Shown here one piece after another: positions 34,865 to 46,060 of a DNA stretch of 64,000 nucleotides. The stretch's first letter is position 1; the number at the start of each line of letters is the position of its first letter. Origin of the DNA: Thamnidium elegans. Taxonomy: Eukaryota > Mucoromycota > Mucoromycetes > Mucorales > Mucoraceae. The translations under genes were made by a program, and so were the position numbers. Where the stretch lies: assembly GCA_025201345.1 (NCBI GenBank), contig JAIXMG010000013.1, forward strand, positions 434,001 to 498,000. Direction: 5' to 3'. Below the pieces are notes generated by a model. The model did no database searches and was not told where the DNA came from. It was given only the letters and a program-made list of their open reading frames with translations.

Positions 34865-37800
34865 ATGATAAATAATAACGATATCACAAACAAAATCGAC
34901 AAATTAGTTTTAAAGTTTTGTGATACTTCAGTTCAATGTGATTCGTTGAAAAGTTTACACGATTGTATGGAAAGTATACTAGATGATGGATACAACGTAA
35001 GTTTATTTTTTTTAAAGAAAAAATACTTTTTTTTATATGTACTCAAGAATAAAAAGTATAGTTATTACAGAACTTGAATACAACTACAGACTTGGATACA
35101 TTATTTGGTTCATTCGAGAGGTGAATACTAAAAAAAAAAGAAAAGAAAAAAAGAAGCATTAATACTGATATATAATAGTTATATTATGGATTCAACATAC
35201 GATGTAGCGTTTTTTAAAATTACCCAATTATTACTAGTCCAAGACAAGAAGCTAACAAAAGCCTTGGAGGATATGGAACAGTTAGACTTTTCTCAAATAG
35301 GTTTACCTAGTTCCATCACAGACGAAAGAAATAGGGTTCATTGTGCAATTTCTGAATTTGAACGAATCGGTTCGTTTCGTACACCTGCTGAAAAATTGGA
35401 TTGTTTACTAAACACTGTTTCTGAGTTAACTCGAGATGCTACTAATAATTCTACATCCTTTCTTGATTCGGATTCTTTGATACCTTTATTATTAGTTACT
35501 TTAATAAGAAGTAAAGTACCTCATCTTACTGCCAATTTAATATATATGAAGGTAAGGCTTGTCATTAAAATACACAGATGTATACATATATATATAAACA
35601 CAATCTGTTACGATAGGAGTATACTTTTGAAAGAAATATCGTTACTGGAAAATACGGTTACGCACTAAGTACATTTGAAGGTGTATTAGACTATATTCTA
35701 GAAGCACATTCGGAGCTTTCTCAGATATCGAAACGTAACCTTCAATACTGGTCAGCATTAAAAACGGGTGATATGAATCAACTAATGAGATATGACACCA
35801 ATGATGCACATGATATACGTGATGCCTTTGGTAACAATGCTCTCATGATTGCTTGTATTCATAGTCAACCAAAAGTAGTTGAATATCTTTTATCTATTCC
35901 TGTCACTACCATGGTATCAAACGATTTAAAAAAGACACCATTAATGTTGGCCATTGAATTTGGCAAATCAATAGAAACAGTCAAAGTTTTATTGAGTGAC
36001 TCACATGTCATTCAATCTGTCAATAACGCCATTGACAAAAATGGGAATACTGCTCTCTTGTACGCCTGCAGTTTAGATGAACTCGATATTTTGAAAGCAC
36101 TTATGGAAACGACCGATTATTGCATTACGCCATCTCATACCAACTATATCACTGGTGATTCCATGTTACACGTTGCATCAAGAAGTGGCAGCTCTATTCA
36201 CAAGATGAAATATATTATGGACTTGTATAAATCACATTCACTTAAAACTACCGTCAAGAACAAATCACTTCAAACATTTTATCATTTATGTCGAAACCCT
36301 AATTTTATAAACTACATTCTGCGAGATACGAACACCATGTATTATTTAATACACGATATAGACCAAACCAATCATTCTCCGTTGATGATGTGGGCATCTG
36401 AAGGAAGATTGGATTTAATAGAGATTATTGTTTCTTATAACACCAATAATCCGACCATCAATTATACAAGAGTAGATAAACAGGGTAGAACCCTACTTCA
36501 TTTATTATCTATGCATCTCGGTAAAGGATTAATTTTTGGACAGAAAAGTTTAGATTATATTATAGAAAAATTATGCGTGTTAGTTAATGTTCGAGATTGG
36601 CAAGATGGCAACACTCCTCTTCATATTGCTGCAAAGACGAGCCCCCTTATACCTGCAGTTCAAATTAATACTGTCGTTTCATTTGTTAAGGCATTAGTAA
36701 AGCATGGCGCTATCATAAACTCGTATAATTTTAAAGATGAGCTAGCTATAAATACCAGTAGAATCCGTGAACTAACAACTTGTCTTGACGGTATTATTGT
36801 ACATTTACTCTTAAAATATTTCGACCAGCTAAATACTTTTTTTCTGTAGAACTACATTTAAAAGTAGACGAGTTTATTTCGCCACTATTAAAACAAAGTG
36901 TTCATAAATACTCTTGGTGTTTGACTCGTTCCACCGTCGAATCTACAACCGACCAACAATCTCAAATAAACTATTTAATTAAAAGTGGACAAGTAGGAGG
37001 AAGTATTGATTCCATGCACTTAGTACAACGCAACTTTCAAGACTTTATCTTGTTAAAAAACGAATTACTTTATGAATTACCCGAAATATTTTTACCAACC
37101 TTTCAAAATTTACACGATCCGTTATTAATTGATCTAAAACCGCCACCTTTTGCTTGGATAGATTTAACTATGAGTCGATTACAGTCCTTTATGAATTGGT
37201 TACAATATCATCCTATCTTACGTAGTCATGATCTCGTTATTTCGTTTGTTCGTTCCTCGACTGATTTACAGCAATCTTTTATTGGTAACAATTCGTTTTC
37301 AAAAAGGAAATTGTTATTGGAGAAAATTAGTGATAAGCCTTTACCAACTTGTGTAATGAGTAGTCTGGAAGAGGAGTATTTTCTAACGTATGCTCAAAAG
37401 ATGATGTTACCTTTAAAATCAAATTATTTAAACTTGTTGATGACAGCTAGAAATATCTTGACTATAAACCAAGGTACTTTTTTTTTTTTTTTTTTTTTTT
37501 TTTGCTACACATTTTATTGTTCATTTGTTGATTATTATTTTTTTTTTTTTGTAGAACTCGAAAATGAAATATTGATGGTGGCACAGCATTCACTTGATTT
37601 ACAAACATCCGTTTTGACTTATCCAATAACTATTGAAACGATTCACGTTTGTGCAAACACAACTGGAGATCGATCGGTAAAAATGAATCCATACTATATC
37701 AAGATATATAATTCTAAAAAAAAATTCTTTTAGTATGCATCTTCTTGGCCTCAATTAATTCATGCAAGTCAAATGACTTACGATATGGTAGACGGAATAC

Positions 37801-38296
37801 TGGTAAAATATATATATAAAAAAAAGTACCTGGTACAAATTTCATTTTCTAAACCTTTTTACTGTTATAGTTATCATTACAACGCCCATTATCATTAATT
37901 AATCAAAGAGGTCTGTTACGAGAATCAATTGAACAACAAAAGGAGGTGTTGAGAAAATCTAATTATTGGCATACTGTTTTTTCGGCTAAAGATAAAAAGA
38001 GACATATAGAACAAGACAAGGATAAAGTAATCGAGGTAAGAAAAAGGAAAGCCATTTTTTTTTTTATTCCAATGATACTAAAGTTATATATTTAAAAGAA
38101 TATGAACGAATTAAATCATATCGACGGTCAAATTAATCAATCACATAAAATGATATCAGACGAATTAGCTCATTTTCAAACAATCCATCCAAAGCAAATG
38201 ATTCAAACGATTAAACAACTAGCAAGAACTGCACTTGCAATGGAAAGACATAAATTAATAGTACTAGAACAAACCCTAGATAAATGGAGCTTATAA
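34865..38296 (+). CDS. VRL1: VRL1-like protein: VPS9 domain, ankyrin repeats, PX domain, C-terminal coiled coil
   Basis: Nine exons: 34865-34996, 35071-35120, 35179-35551, 35617-36790, 36850-37473, 37555-37676, 37734-37802, 37871-38035, 38099-38296. All phases close, giving 968 residues. A VPS9 domain lies at about 60-230 (SLIPLLLVTLIRSKVPHLTA, TGKYGYALSTFEGVLDYI). Ankyrin-type repeats run to about 570 (AFGNNALMIACIHSQPKVVE, DGNTPLHIAAKT). A PX-like region follows (LVQRNFQDFILLKNELLYEL, then FMNWLQYHPILRSHDL). The last about 200 residues are helical, like a BAR domain. This order is that of yeast Vrl1, the Rab5-type GEF subunit of the VINE endosomal SNX-BAR complex, and partly that of animal VARP. 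It should work at endosomes. The PX and BAR parts are weaker calls than VPS9 and ankyrin. Confidence 0.8.
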
Positions 38297-38574
38297 TAGT
38301 CTCCATGTAATAACATCTGTATATAATATATTTAAAGCTTTTTTTCTGTGCTTGCATAATACATTTTATTTGATTCTATGATTTTTATTGAAACTATATA
38401 CTCTTTTAAATACCTAGACTACATCAGGCTGCCCCTATAACATGTAAAACATCATCAGCCCAAACATAAAGTGTACTGGAAAGGACTTGTTTTTGGTTAC
38501 ACAAAAAACGACATATAAAAGAAAAAAAAAAGCCCTTTTTTTTTTTGTATGTGTTTTTTCTATATTTTCGTAAA

Positions 38575-39496
38575 ATGAAATTATATTTATTGCTATTGTT
38601 AACTTTATTATGCCAAAAGGTTACTTCACATTCTAGTACACCTGGCACTGTAAGTTTTTTTTATAATTATTTTGACATTGTTTCTACCTCAATGTAACTG
38701 ACGACTATCAACAACAACAACAACAAAAAAAAGTGTAATTTAAACAAGATGGCAACAGTTGGCCATGGACCTTCACATTCGACTTGTAAAGACTGTTATG
38801 GGGTTAAAATATCAACAGACTCTCCTGATCTTGTTCAGATAAAAGTCACTGGACGTTTTGCATACGAAGGCATTCTTTTACTTGTCAAAGAAAAGTATAC
38901 GAATCAAACACTGGGTGAATTCCAAAACTTTGACGAGTCCTTGTTTTCTCCTGTTGCTTGTGATGATGACGAAGACGAACAAGATCGTATTGAACCTGAG
39001 TCAGTTGCTGTATTAGGGCATATCGATTCTAAGTTAAAACAGTGGCCTGTGAATGTAGGTTGGAATATGGTAGTAGATAAACCAGTAACTGAGTTAAAGT
39101 TGCTTGGTATGGTTGTGGTAAGCTTCTTCTTTTTTGTGTGTGCATTAGGGGGAGTATTGATTTGTACTGTATTAGATTGATTATGAAAACTTTCATCTGT
39201 TGCCAGTAACCGAATTTAAAATTAGACGAAAAGTGATTCAAACTATCACAACTACAGCCTCTACAGCAACGCATACAACAATAGAAGTAGAACATGAAGC
39301 TGGTACTTTAGTTCAACAAGTAACCAATCAATTATTTATTTGGGTACTCTTTACCTTTTTAACTGTTTATGTCTTGTTGTCTACTTGCTTTAGACAACTT
39401 ACAAAACGTAAAACTAGGATCACAAAGAAAAATATATCTTCTATTTTACAACAAGATGAAATCTCTCTTATTACTTCCAATCCAAAGGACTATTAG
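38575..39496 (+). CDS. Type I membrane protein with a beta-rich ectodomain, function unknown
   Basis: Three exons, 38575-38649, 38749-39117 and 39176-39496, with introns of 99 and 58 nt, give 254 residues. Exon 1 encodes a signal peptide (MKLYLLLLLTLLCQKVTS). The ectodomain has a Cys pair (STCKDCYG), a segment like a reeler or other Ig-like fold (VTGRFAYEGILLLVKEKY) and an acidic loop (CDDDEDEQDR). A single membrane helix lies near residues 205-225 (LFIWVLFTFLTVYVLLSTCF), followed by a basic cytosolic tail. A secretory or vacuolar receptor-like protein is possible. The reeler similarity is tentative. It is followed 120 bp on by another signal-peptide gene on the same strand. Confidence 0.65.
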
Positions 39497-39616
39497 CCAA
39501 TCATGCCTCAGTCCTAAAAAAAAAAAAAAGCGAAATAAACACTATCTCCTCCCTTTTTTTTCTCTCTCTTTCTCTTTTTCTTTCTTTTACATTCTATATT
39601 GTATACATATATTATT

Positions 39617-42600
39617 ATGAGTGTACGGAATTATTTCGTACTACTTTTATTTTTGCATATTGTAGTAGCTATACCTCAATTTAATAAAGGTAATAAAAAA
39701 AAAGAACACCAATGTTGTCTATTGATATTTATATTTATGTTAATACATGTATCAAGTAAATGATCGTTATTATAATGGTACAATATGTCCCGTTGCTACG
39801 CAACACCACGTCCTTTGTCCAACACTATGCGTCAAAGACCAACAGCAATGTCCTACACCTTGTCCAGAAACTCAAGTGATGTGTTCCGACGGTTCGTGTC
39901 AATCATCCTGTACAAAAACGCAAGACGATAATAACAAGTGTGCCTCTTGCTCTTCTAACACTAATGTCGCTTTAAAGCAATGTCAATCCACTTCACTGTA
40001 TGTCGATATTCAAAATTATAAGCCCGATAATGCTACCTTGCAACTATACGAAACATGTTCGAATGCTTTAAAAACATCCGTCTATCAAACTTGGGACGAT
40101 ATTCAACAAGTAAACATGATTTGGAATGTTTGTAATGCACCAAAAGGAATGACCTTTCCTATAAATGGTACGTTTGTATATATATATTAATTGCGTAGTA
40201 TTTGTTGTTTGTTTCCCCCCCCCTTTTTTTTTAACAATGTTATGTTTTAGTTGATATTGTAGTTATATTTTTATCTGTATATTTAGCTTTTTTCCCTTTG
40301 TGGGGTTTATGGGCTATTTTCAAGTATACGAAAGAAAAGGTATTTTTTTTTATATATTTATTGTTATATCGGAAACATATGATTTATTTAAATTGGTTAG
40401 AACTATCACAGCCATCAAATTGCATTAGAAGGGAATGATTCATGTGACAGTCCTCCTTTAAAAGAAACAATTGTATATACTGAAGAAAAGGAGCAAATAA
40501 AACTAGAGCACGTCAGTCCTAGAATAGAACAGCATGAACAAACGCAAGATACTGAATTGAACCAAAAAGGGTTCAAGAGCAATATTTTAGGCTCGTTTAT
40601 GATTGCTTATATGGCAATTATATCAGTATTTTGGATGATTATTTTGCTTGTCATTTGTTTGGATTATTATGGACATGTAAGTTATGTATGAATAATAAAA
40701 ATAAACAAAATTATACTAACCATACGTTACGTTAGATACGTCAATCGTCACTTGGATTATTTTACAACTCGTACGATTTATCAAGTAAAGCATTTTGTTT
40801 AGCATGGTTTCTAGCTACCAGTTGGTACTTGACCATCAACATCACAAGAACAAAAATCCGTAACCATTTTCGTATCCGAACCAGTTTTAAAAAATCGAAT
40901 TATATTCAAATAACAAAACCGCGTAAAGTAATTCAAATGCTAAATAATGATCAAAGTGACGGCAACCTATTGAAGAGGTTAGAAGCTACAATAAGAAAGG
41001 CTTGGGGGTTTGATGTACTTGTCAAAACCGTACCGGTGGTTAAAAACAGTAAATCGCATCAGTACTTCGAATTTCAATCTACTCGATATAATTTAAAGCA
41101 AAATGTGTTTCAACCTGCTACGGTCGAGATGAGTATGAAACCAAACGATTTGTTAAATTCGGCACATGGACTTGATAATAAAACAGCTGCTTCTAGGCTA
41201 GAGACTTTGGGGCCTAATTTTATAGAAGTTAAAGTACCTAGTTTTTTAAAAGCCTTTTGGGAAGAGTAAGTATATTGATTTATTTCTCTCTCTTTATTAC
41301 AACCTAAATCATTGCTCTTTTTTTTAAAAAAAAAAATCGTATAGGCTTACAGGTTTCTTTTATATCTATCAAATTATGATCCTTTGGTGCTATTATTACT
41401 TGGCATACTGGCAAATTGGCCTTTCCGATACACTTGTTATTTTACTAGCAGCACTTATTAAAGTAATTGTCCGTCTCAAATCAGAAAGACGTGTCAAAAA
41501 AATGGCAGAGCATGTGGACAAATGTTATATTTTACGACAAGCAGAATGGTGTCAATTATCTACTGCAGATTTAGTCCCAGGCGATGTTTTTCATATCGAG
41601 CCAAATCAAATTGTTCCTGTCGATGCAGTTATTTTACAAGGCGATATTGTAGTAGATGAAAGCTCTCTTACAGGTATATATATATACGTATTTTTTTTTT
41701 TTTAAAAAAAGTACATACTAATACAAAAAAGGGAACATATATTAGGTGAACCATTACCTATTCGAAAATTTTCACTTCGATTAGACGATACAATATTCGA
41801 TATGCAATCCACCGGTAAAGCTAATAGCTTGTTTGCCGGTACAACAATCAAACAAGCTGTAACAGACTCATCAACTGATCGACCAATTGCACTTGTCTTA
41901 AAGACACGTACCGATACAGACAAAGGTCAATTGGTGCAACGTATTTTATTTCCTCAACCTGTTTCGTTTATCTTTAACGAACAGTTGAAATTAGTGTTTT
42001 GTTTATTGTTAATTTGGGCTTTGGTATTACTGGGGTTTGGGTCGTGGTGGCTAGGTGGTGGTGGTATGACGGCTTGGTTTTACGGCACCGTATGTGCTGC
42101 TCAGGTTATGAACCCATTGTTACCAGGTAATGTGTACTTATTTCCTGTTTTATGCAATACTAATGTATTTTTATATGTAGCTATTTTGGTTGTAGGCCAA
42201 TCGATTGCAGCAGGAAGATTAAAGAAAAAGGGTGTTTATTGTGTGGATTTACCTAGAATTTTAATGGCAGGAAAAGTTCAGGTATTTTGTTTTGATAAAA
42301 CAGGTACTTTAACAAACGAAGGGTTAGAATACTATGGAGTTCATCCAGTAACAAAACAAAATCACTTGGACGATTTGTATCATCAATTTAGCGATTTATC
42401 CCCTCAGTCAGACCAAACGCATCGGTTACTTCAAATGGGATTATCCTCCTGTCATTCAGTTACCACGTTAAACGGGGAGTACGTCGGTAATCCAGTGGAC
42501 ATAGTCATGTTTACATCTACCAATGCGTCCCTGTCAACTGAGTCAGGACTGGATAAAATCTCTACATCTAATGGAGATCTGCTTGTGATTCAACGATTTG

Positions 42601-44341
42601 AATTCCAACATGCTCGTGCATCCATGTCAATTGCAGTCAAGGATACAACCACAGGTCATACACACATATTCTGTAAGGGATCGTTTGAACGTATAGCTCA
42701 AGTCTGTGAGAACAATATACCGGATAACTTCGACCAAGTTACTTCTCAGAGTGCTAAATCAGGCTGCTACGTACTTGGTATAGCTCATCGAGACTTAGGT
42801 ATCCTAACTGACCAACAAGAATATCAATTACAACTCGACTGTACTCGAGATCAATTAGAACAGGATTTAGAGTTTCTTGGTCTTGTCTTATTTAAAAACT
42901 TGCTGAAACCAGATACAGCAGAGTCCATTCAACATATTAAACAGGGAGATGTAAGGGTTGTGATGATTACTGGAGATAATTGTTTGACAGGTGTATTTAT
43001 TGGCCAGCAATGTGGACTGGTACCAGAGAATGCTTCTATTATTTTAGGTGATGTTATAGACCAAAGGATTGTTTGGACAGATATAGAGACTGGTGTAGAG
43101 GTAAAAGATATTGATAAGACGATAGAGTCAAGTCAAGGAGAATGTGAATTGGCAGTAACGGGAAACGCGTTTCGACGGCTTTTAGATGATAACAAGATGC
43201 GGAATTATTTATTCGTAACACGTATTTTTGCTCGTATGACGCCAGTGGATAAAATGGTGTGTGTCGAATTGATGATGGAAAAGGCAATTGTTGCCATGTG
43301 CGGTGACGGTGGTAATGATTGTGGCGCACTACGATCTGCGCATGTGGGTATTGCCATGTCTGAGGCCGAGGCATCAGTTGTCTCGCCATTTAGTACACCT
43401 AATCGATCCGTTAGATCATGTGTTGATTTGTTAATTCAAGGACGTGCCGCACTTGCTACGTCGTTTGCCAGTTACAAGTATTTGATCATGTACGGAGAAA
43501 TCATGGCATCATCGAAACTGTGCACGTTTTATTACACTATGTCTTTCTCACAATGGAATTTTATTTTAATTGATGCGTTCATTACTGTGTTTTGTGCGTT
43601 TGGTGTGACGCAAGCAGGTGCGGCAAAACGCTTATCGCATCATCGACCAACAGCTCGCATCCTGGGTCCCGAGGTACTTTTATCAGTGCTGGGTCAGATA
43701 TGGATTAACGCTTGGTTTCTTATTGGCGCGTTAATTTGGGTATATTCAAAAGATGATTTTTTTAGATGTAACGAATGGGATGCACGCGCTACAGATAATG
43801 CCAAGTGGTGGTTGCTAGGCGATAGCTTTGAAGCGGATGTCGTCACGTTTATGGTCTTGTTTCAATTCGTTAATGCAGCTCTGGTGTTTAATTATGGGTA
43901 TATTTTTAGAGAGCGATGGTATTATAATTATTTCTTGATGGTTGTTTGCGCTACGTTTATAGGATTGGTCAGTTATTGGGAACTTGCAGGTAAAAAAAAA
44001 AAAAAAAAGTATGATTTCAGCGAAAAAAAATATTCAAGTTTTTTTTTTTGTGTAATTTTAATATAGATCCTAATCGATTTGGTTGTTTGATGAGAATTAA
44101 CTGTGGAAACGCAGATGTACTTGAATCACTGGGCTATCCTCGCCCTGATTTCTATATCGAGCCGTATAATAATCCATTGGGACACAATGTGCTACCGAAA
44201 TACTTTAGATATCAACTTTGGGTTTATTCTATTGTTAACATGTGTATAGTGCATATTTGGGAAAGAGTTTTTGTATTAGGTCCTGTTCGACAATGGTTTC
44301 GACAAAAGTATCCTTTACAACGACTTGCGATTAAACTTTGA
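39617..44341 (+). CDS. P5-like P-type ATPase with an N-terminal signal peptide and cysteine-rich ectodomain
   Basis: Eight exons: 39617-39689, 39757-40167, 40251-40339, 40401-40676, 40736-41265, 41345-41673, 41746-43989, 44067-44341. All phases close, giving 1408 residues. The N-terminus is a signal peptide (YFVLLLFLHIVVA), then a Cys-rich region (PTLCVKDQQQCPTPCPETQ, CSDGSCQSSC). Three extra membrane helices follow before the ATPase core. The core has the A-domain SSLTGEP, the phosphorylation site CFDKTGTLTNEG (Asp near 753), the KGS of the N-domain, MITGD, and GDGGNDCGALRSAHVGIAMS, which is typical of P5 pumps. The M4 motif is NPLLP, close to the PPxLP of P5 ATPases. P5A pumps remove misinserted membrane helices; P5B pumps (ATP13A2 and relatives) move polyamines from lysosomes. 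All catalytic motifs are present. Its subtype and substrate are open. Confidence 0.85.
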
Positions 44342-45151
44342 TAATGGCATTTATTTTTTGAGTAACAAACAAAAAATAAAAACTTCAAATGGAATAACAT
44401 ATTCACAGTTCTGTCACTTTTTACTCTTAATGGTAAAAAAAAAAAAAACTTAAATATAAGAAAAGAAAAAATAGAGATAAGCTACGAATGTCAGATGGCT
44501 ACGGAAAGCTATTTTTAATGATAGAAAACCAAAAATAAAAAAATAAAATGAGCAGATATCTTATATGGCATGTTTAATTCAAACCGTTACACATGAAAAT
44601 AATAACTATACAATAGTACGATGTTTCAAAGTGTGCAAAAAAAAGGGGGGGGGGCTAAGCGTAGTAAAACCCAATCTTTTTCCCTGGAATTTAACAAACC
44701 AGATGAATGGATATTTCTTATGCCTGGTTTAGAAATTCCAGACTATTATTTAACACTTGCCTTATTTAGAAAGGGACACAGAAGAGTAGGAAAACTCGTA
44801 TTCCCAAAATATAATAAGCTTAAGCGAAAAAAAATCGTTATGTAATATATTTCTGTATAGATCTAGTCTATTGATTGTAGACTACTAAAAAAGAGAACTT
44901 CGGGTACACCATGTGAAATGGAACAATAATAAAAAAGATTTGCCCTGATAGGAATAAACAGGTAATTTTTTTTAATATTAGAAAATAAGAAAGCATATGG
45001 CTTATGCCCGTACACAAAAAAAAAAAAAAAAATTAGAATACCGTAAACAGTATAAATAAAAACACTTTTTTTGCTTTTTATCTTTTCTTTTCTTCTTTAT
45101 CTTTTATCTTTAAAAAAATTTAAATTACTTATTTAACAACAACAACAAATT
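44342..45151. other. Intergenic region before the lactate dehydrogenase gene
   Basis: About 800 bp. A 74-codon frame at 44621 (Lys/Gly-rich start, then LEIP, YLTLALFRKGHRRVGKLVFP) has no recognised match and is not called. The last 100 bp is the pyrimidine-rich leader of the next gene, with CAACAACAACA just before its start codon. Confidence 0.45.
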
Positions 45152-46060
45152 ATGGTCGCACATTCAAGAGTCGCTATTGTTGGAGCCGGTGCCGTTGGTG
45201 CTTCGCTCGCCTATGCATTAATGTTTAAAAACATCTGTTCCGAAATTTTAATCGTTGATATCAACCCAGATATCGTTCGAGCCCAAGTACTTGATTTAGC
45301 TGATGCAGCATGTATCAGTCATACCAGTATTCGTGGAGCCACAGCCGAAGAAGCCGGTCAAGCTGATATTATTGTTATATCTGCCGGTGCCAAACAAAAG
45401 GAAGGAGAACCACGTACCAAATTAATTGAACGTAATTACCGTGTACTCAAAAATATCATTGGAGGTATGCAACCTATTCGTCCGGACGCTGTCATGTTGA
45501 TGGTCGCTAACCCTGTCGATATCTTGACCCATATTGCGCGTAAGTTATCCGGCTTACCTGCTAGCCAAGTGATTGGATCAGGTACTTATTTGGATACTAC
45601 TCGTCTCCGTGTGCACTTGGGAGAAGTATTTGATGTTAATCCACAGTCTGTAAACGCCTTTGTGCTTGGTGAGCACGGTGATTCTCAAATGGTTGCTTGG
45701 GATTCAGCTACGATCGGTGGTCAGCCTCTCAACAGTTTCCCAGAATGGGAAAGTATGGATAGAAACGCTATTGAAAAATCGGTTTCTGGTAAGGCTATGG
45801 AGATTATTCGATTGAAGGGAGCTACGTTTTACGGTATTGGTGCATGTGCAGCTGATTTGGTTCATACGATCGTGTTAAACAAAAAGAGCGTTCATCCTGT
45901 CTCGGTATTTGTTGAAAAGTACGGTGTTACTTTGTCGATGCCAGCAAAGATTGGATGGGAAGGCGTTCAACATGTGTATGATGTTCCCCTTGGTAAGGAA
46001 GAAGAGGAAAGACTGGTGGGGTCCGCTGAAGCACTTCGTGAAATTCAAGAACTTTACTAG
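45152..46060 (+). CDS. ldhA: NAD-dependent L-lactate dehydrogenase
   Basis: Intronless frame of 302 residues, converting pyruvate and NADH to L-lactate. The Rossmann motif is [12 protein letters not shown] at the N-terminus. The substrate-binding Arg lies in [11 protein letters not shown], and [10 protein letters not shown] and the catalytic GEHGDSQ (His) are intact. The sequence follows Rhizopus LdhA almost residue for residue ([31 protein letters not shown]). Rhizopus LdhA has about 320 residues; this copy stops some 18 residues earlier, after LREIQELY, so the Ser/Lys-rich tail is missing. That tail lies beyond the catalytic core, so activity is likely. The enzyme serves fermentation under low oxygen. 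The absence of introns contrasts with most neighbours but fits Rhizopus ldh genes. Confidence 0.95.
   Translation: MVAHSRVAIVGAGAVGASLAYALMFKNICSEILIVDINPDIVRAQVLDLADAACISHTSIRGATAEEAGQADIIVISAGAKQKEGEPRTKLIERNYRVLKNIIGGMQPIRPDAVMLMVANPVDILTHIARKLSGLPASQVIGSGTYLDTTRLRVHLGEVFDVNPQSVNAFVLGEHGDSQMVAWDSATIGGQPLNSFPEWESMDRNAIEKSVSGKAMEIIRLKGATFYGIGACAADLVHTIVLNKKSVHPVSVFVEKYGVTLSMPAKIGWEGVQHVYDVPLGKEEEERLVGSAEALREIQELY

Noticed and set aside
37474..37554. Read-through of the poly(T) segment as a Phe-rich insertion in the VRL1-like protein
   Set aside because: It has a good GT donor and TTGTAG acceptor, and its length of 81 nt only happens to keep the frame.
44621..44845. 74-residue frame upstream of lactate dehydrogenase
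   Set aside because: It has no recognised similarity and a low-complexity start, and it is not joined to any exon.
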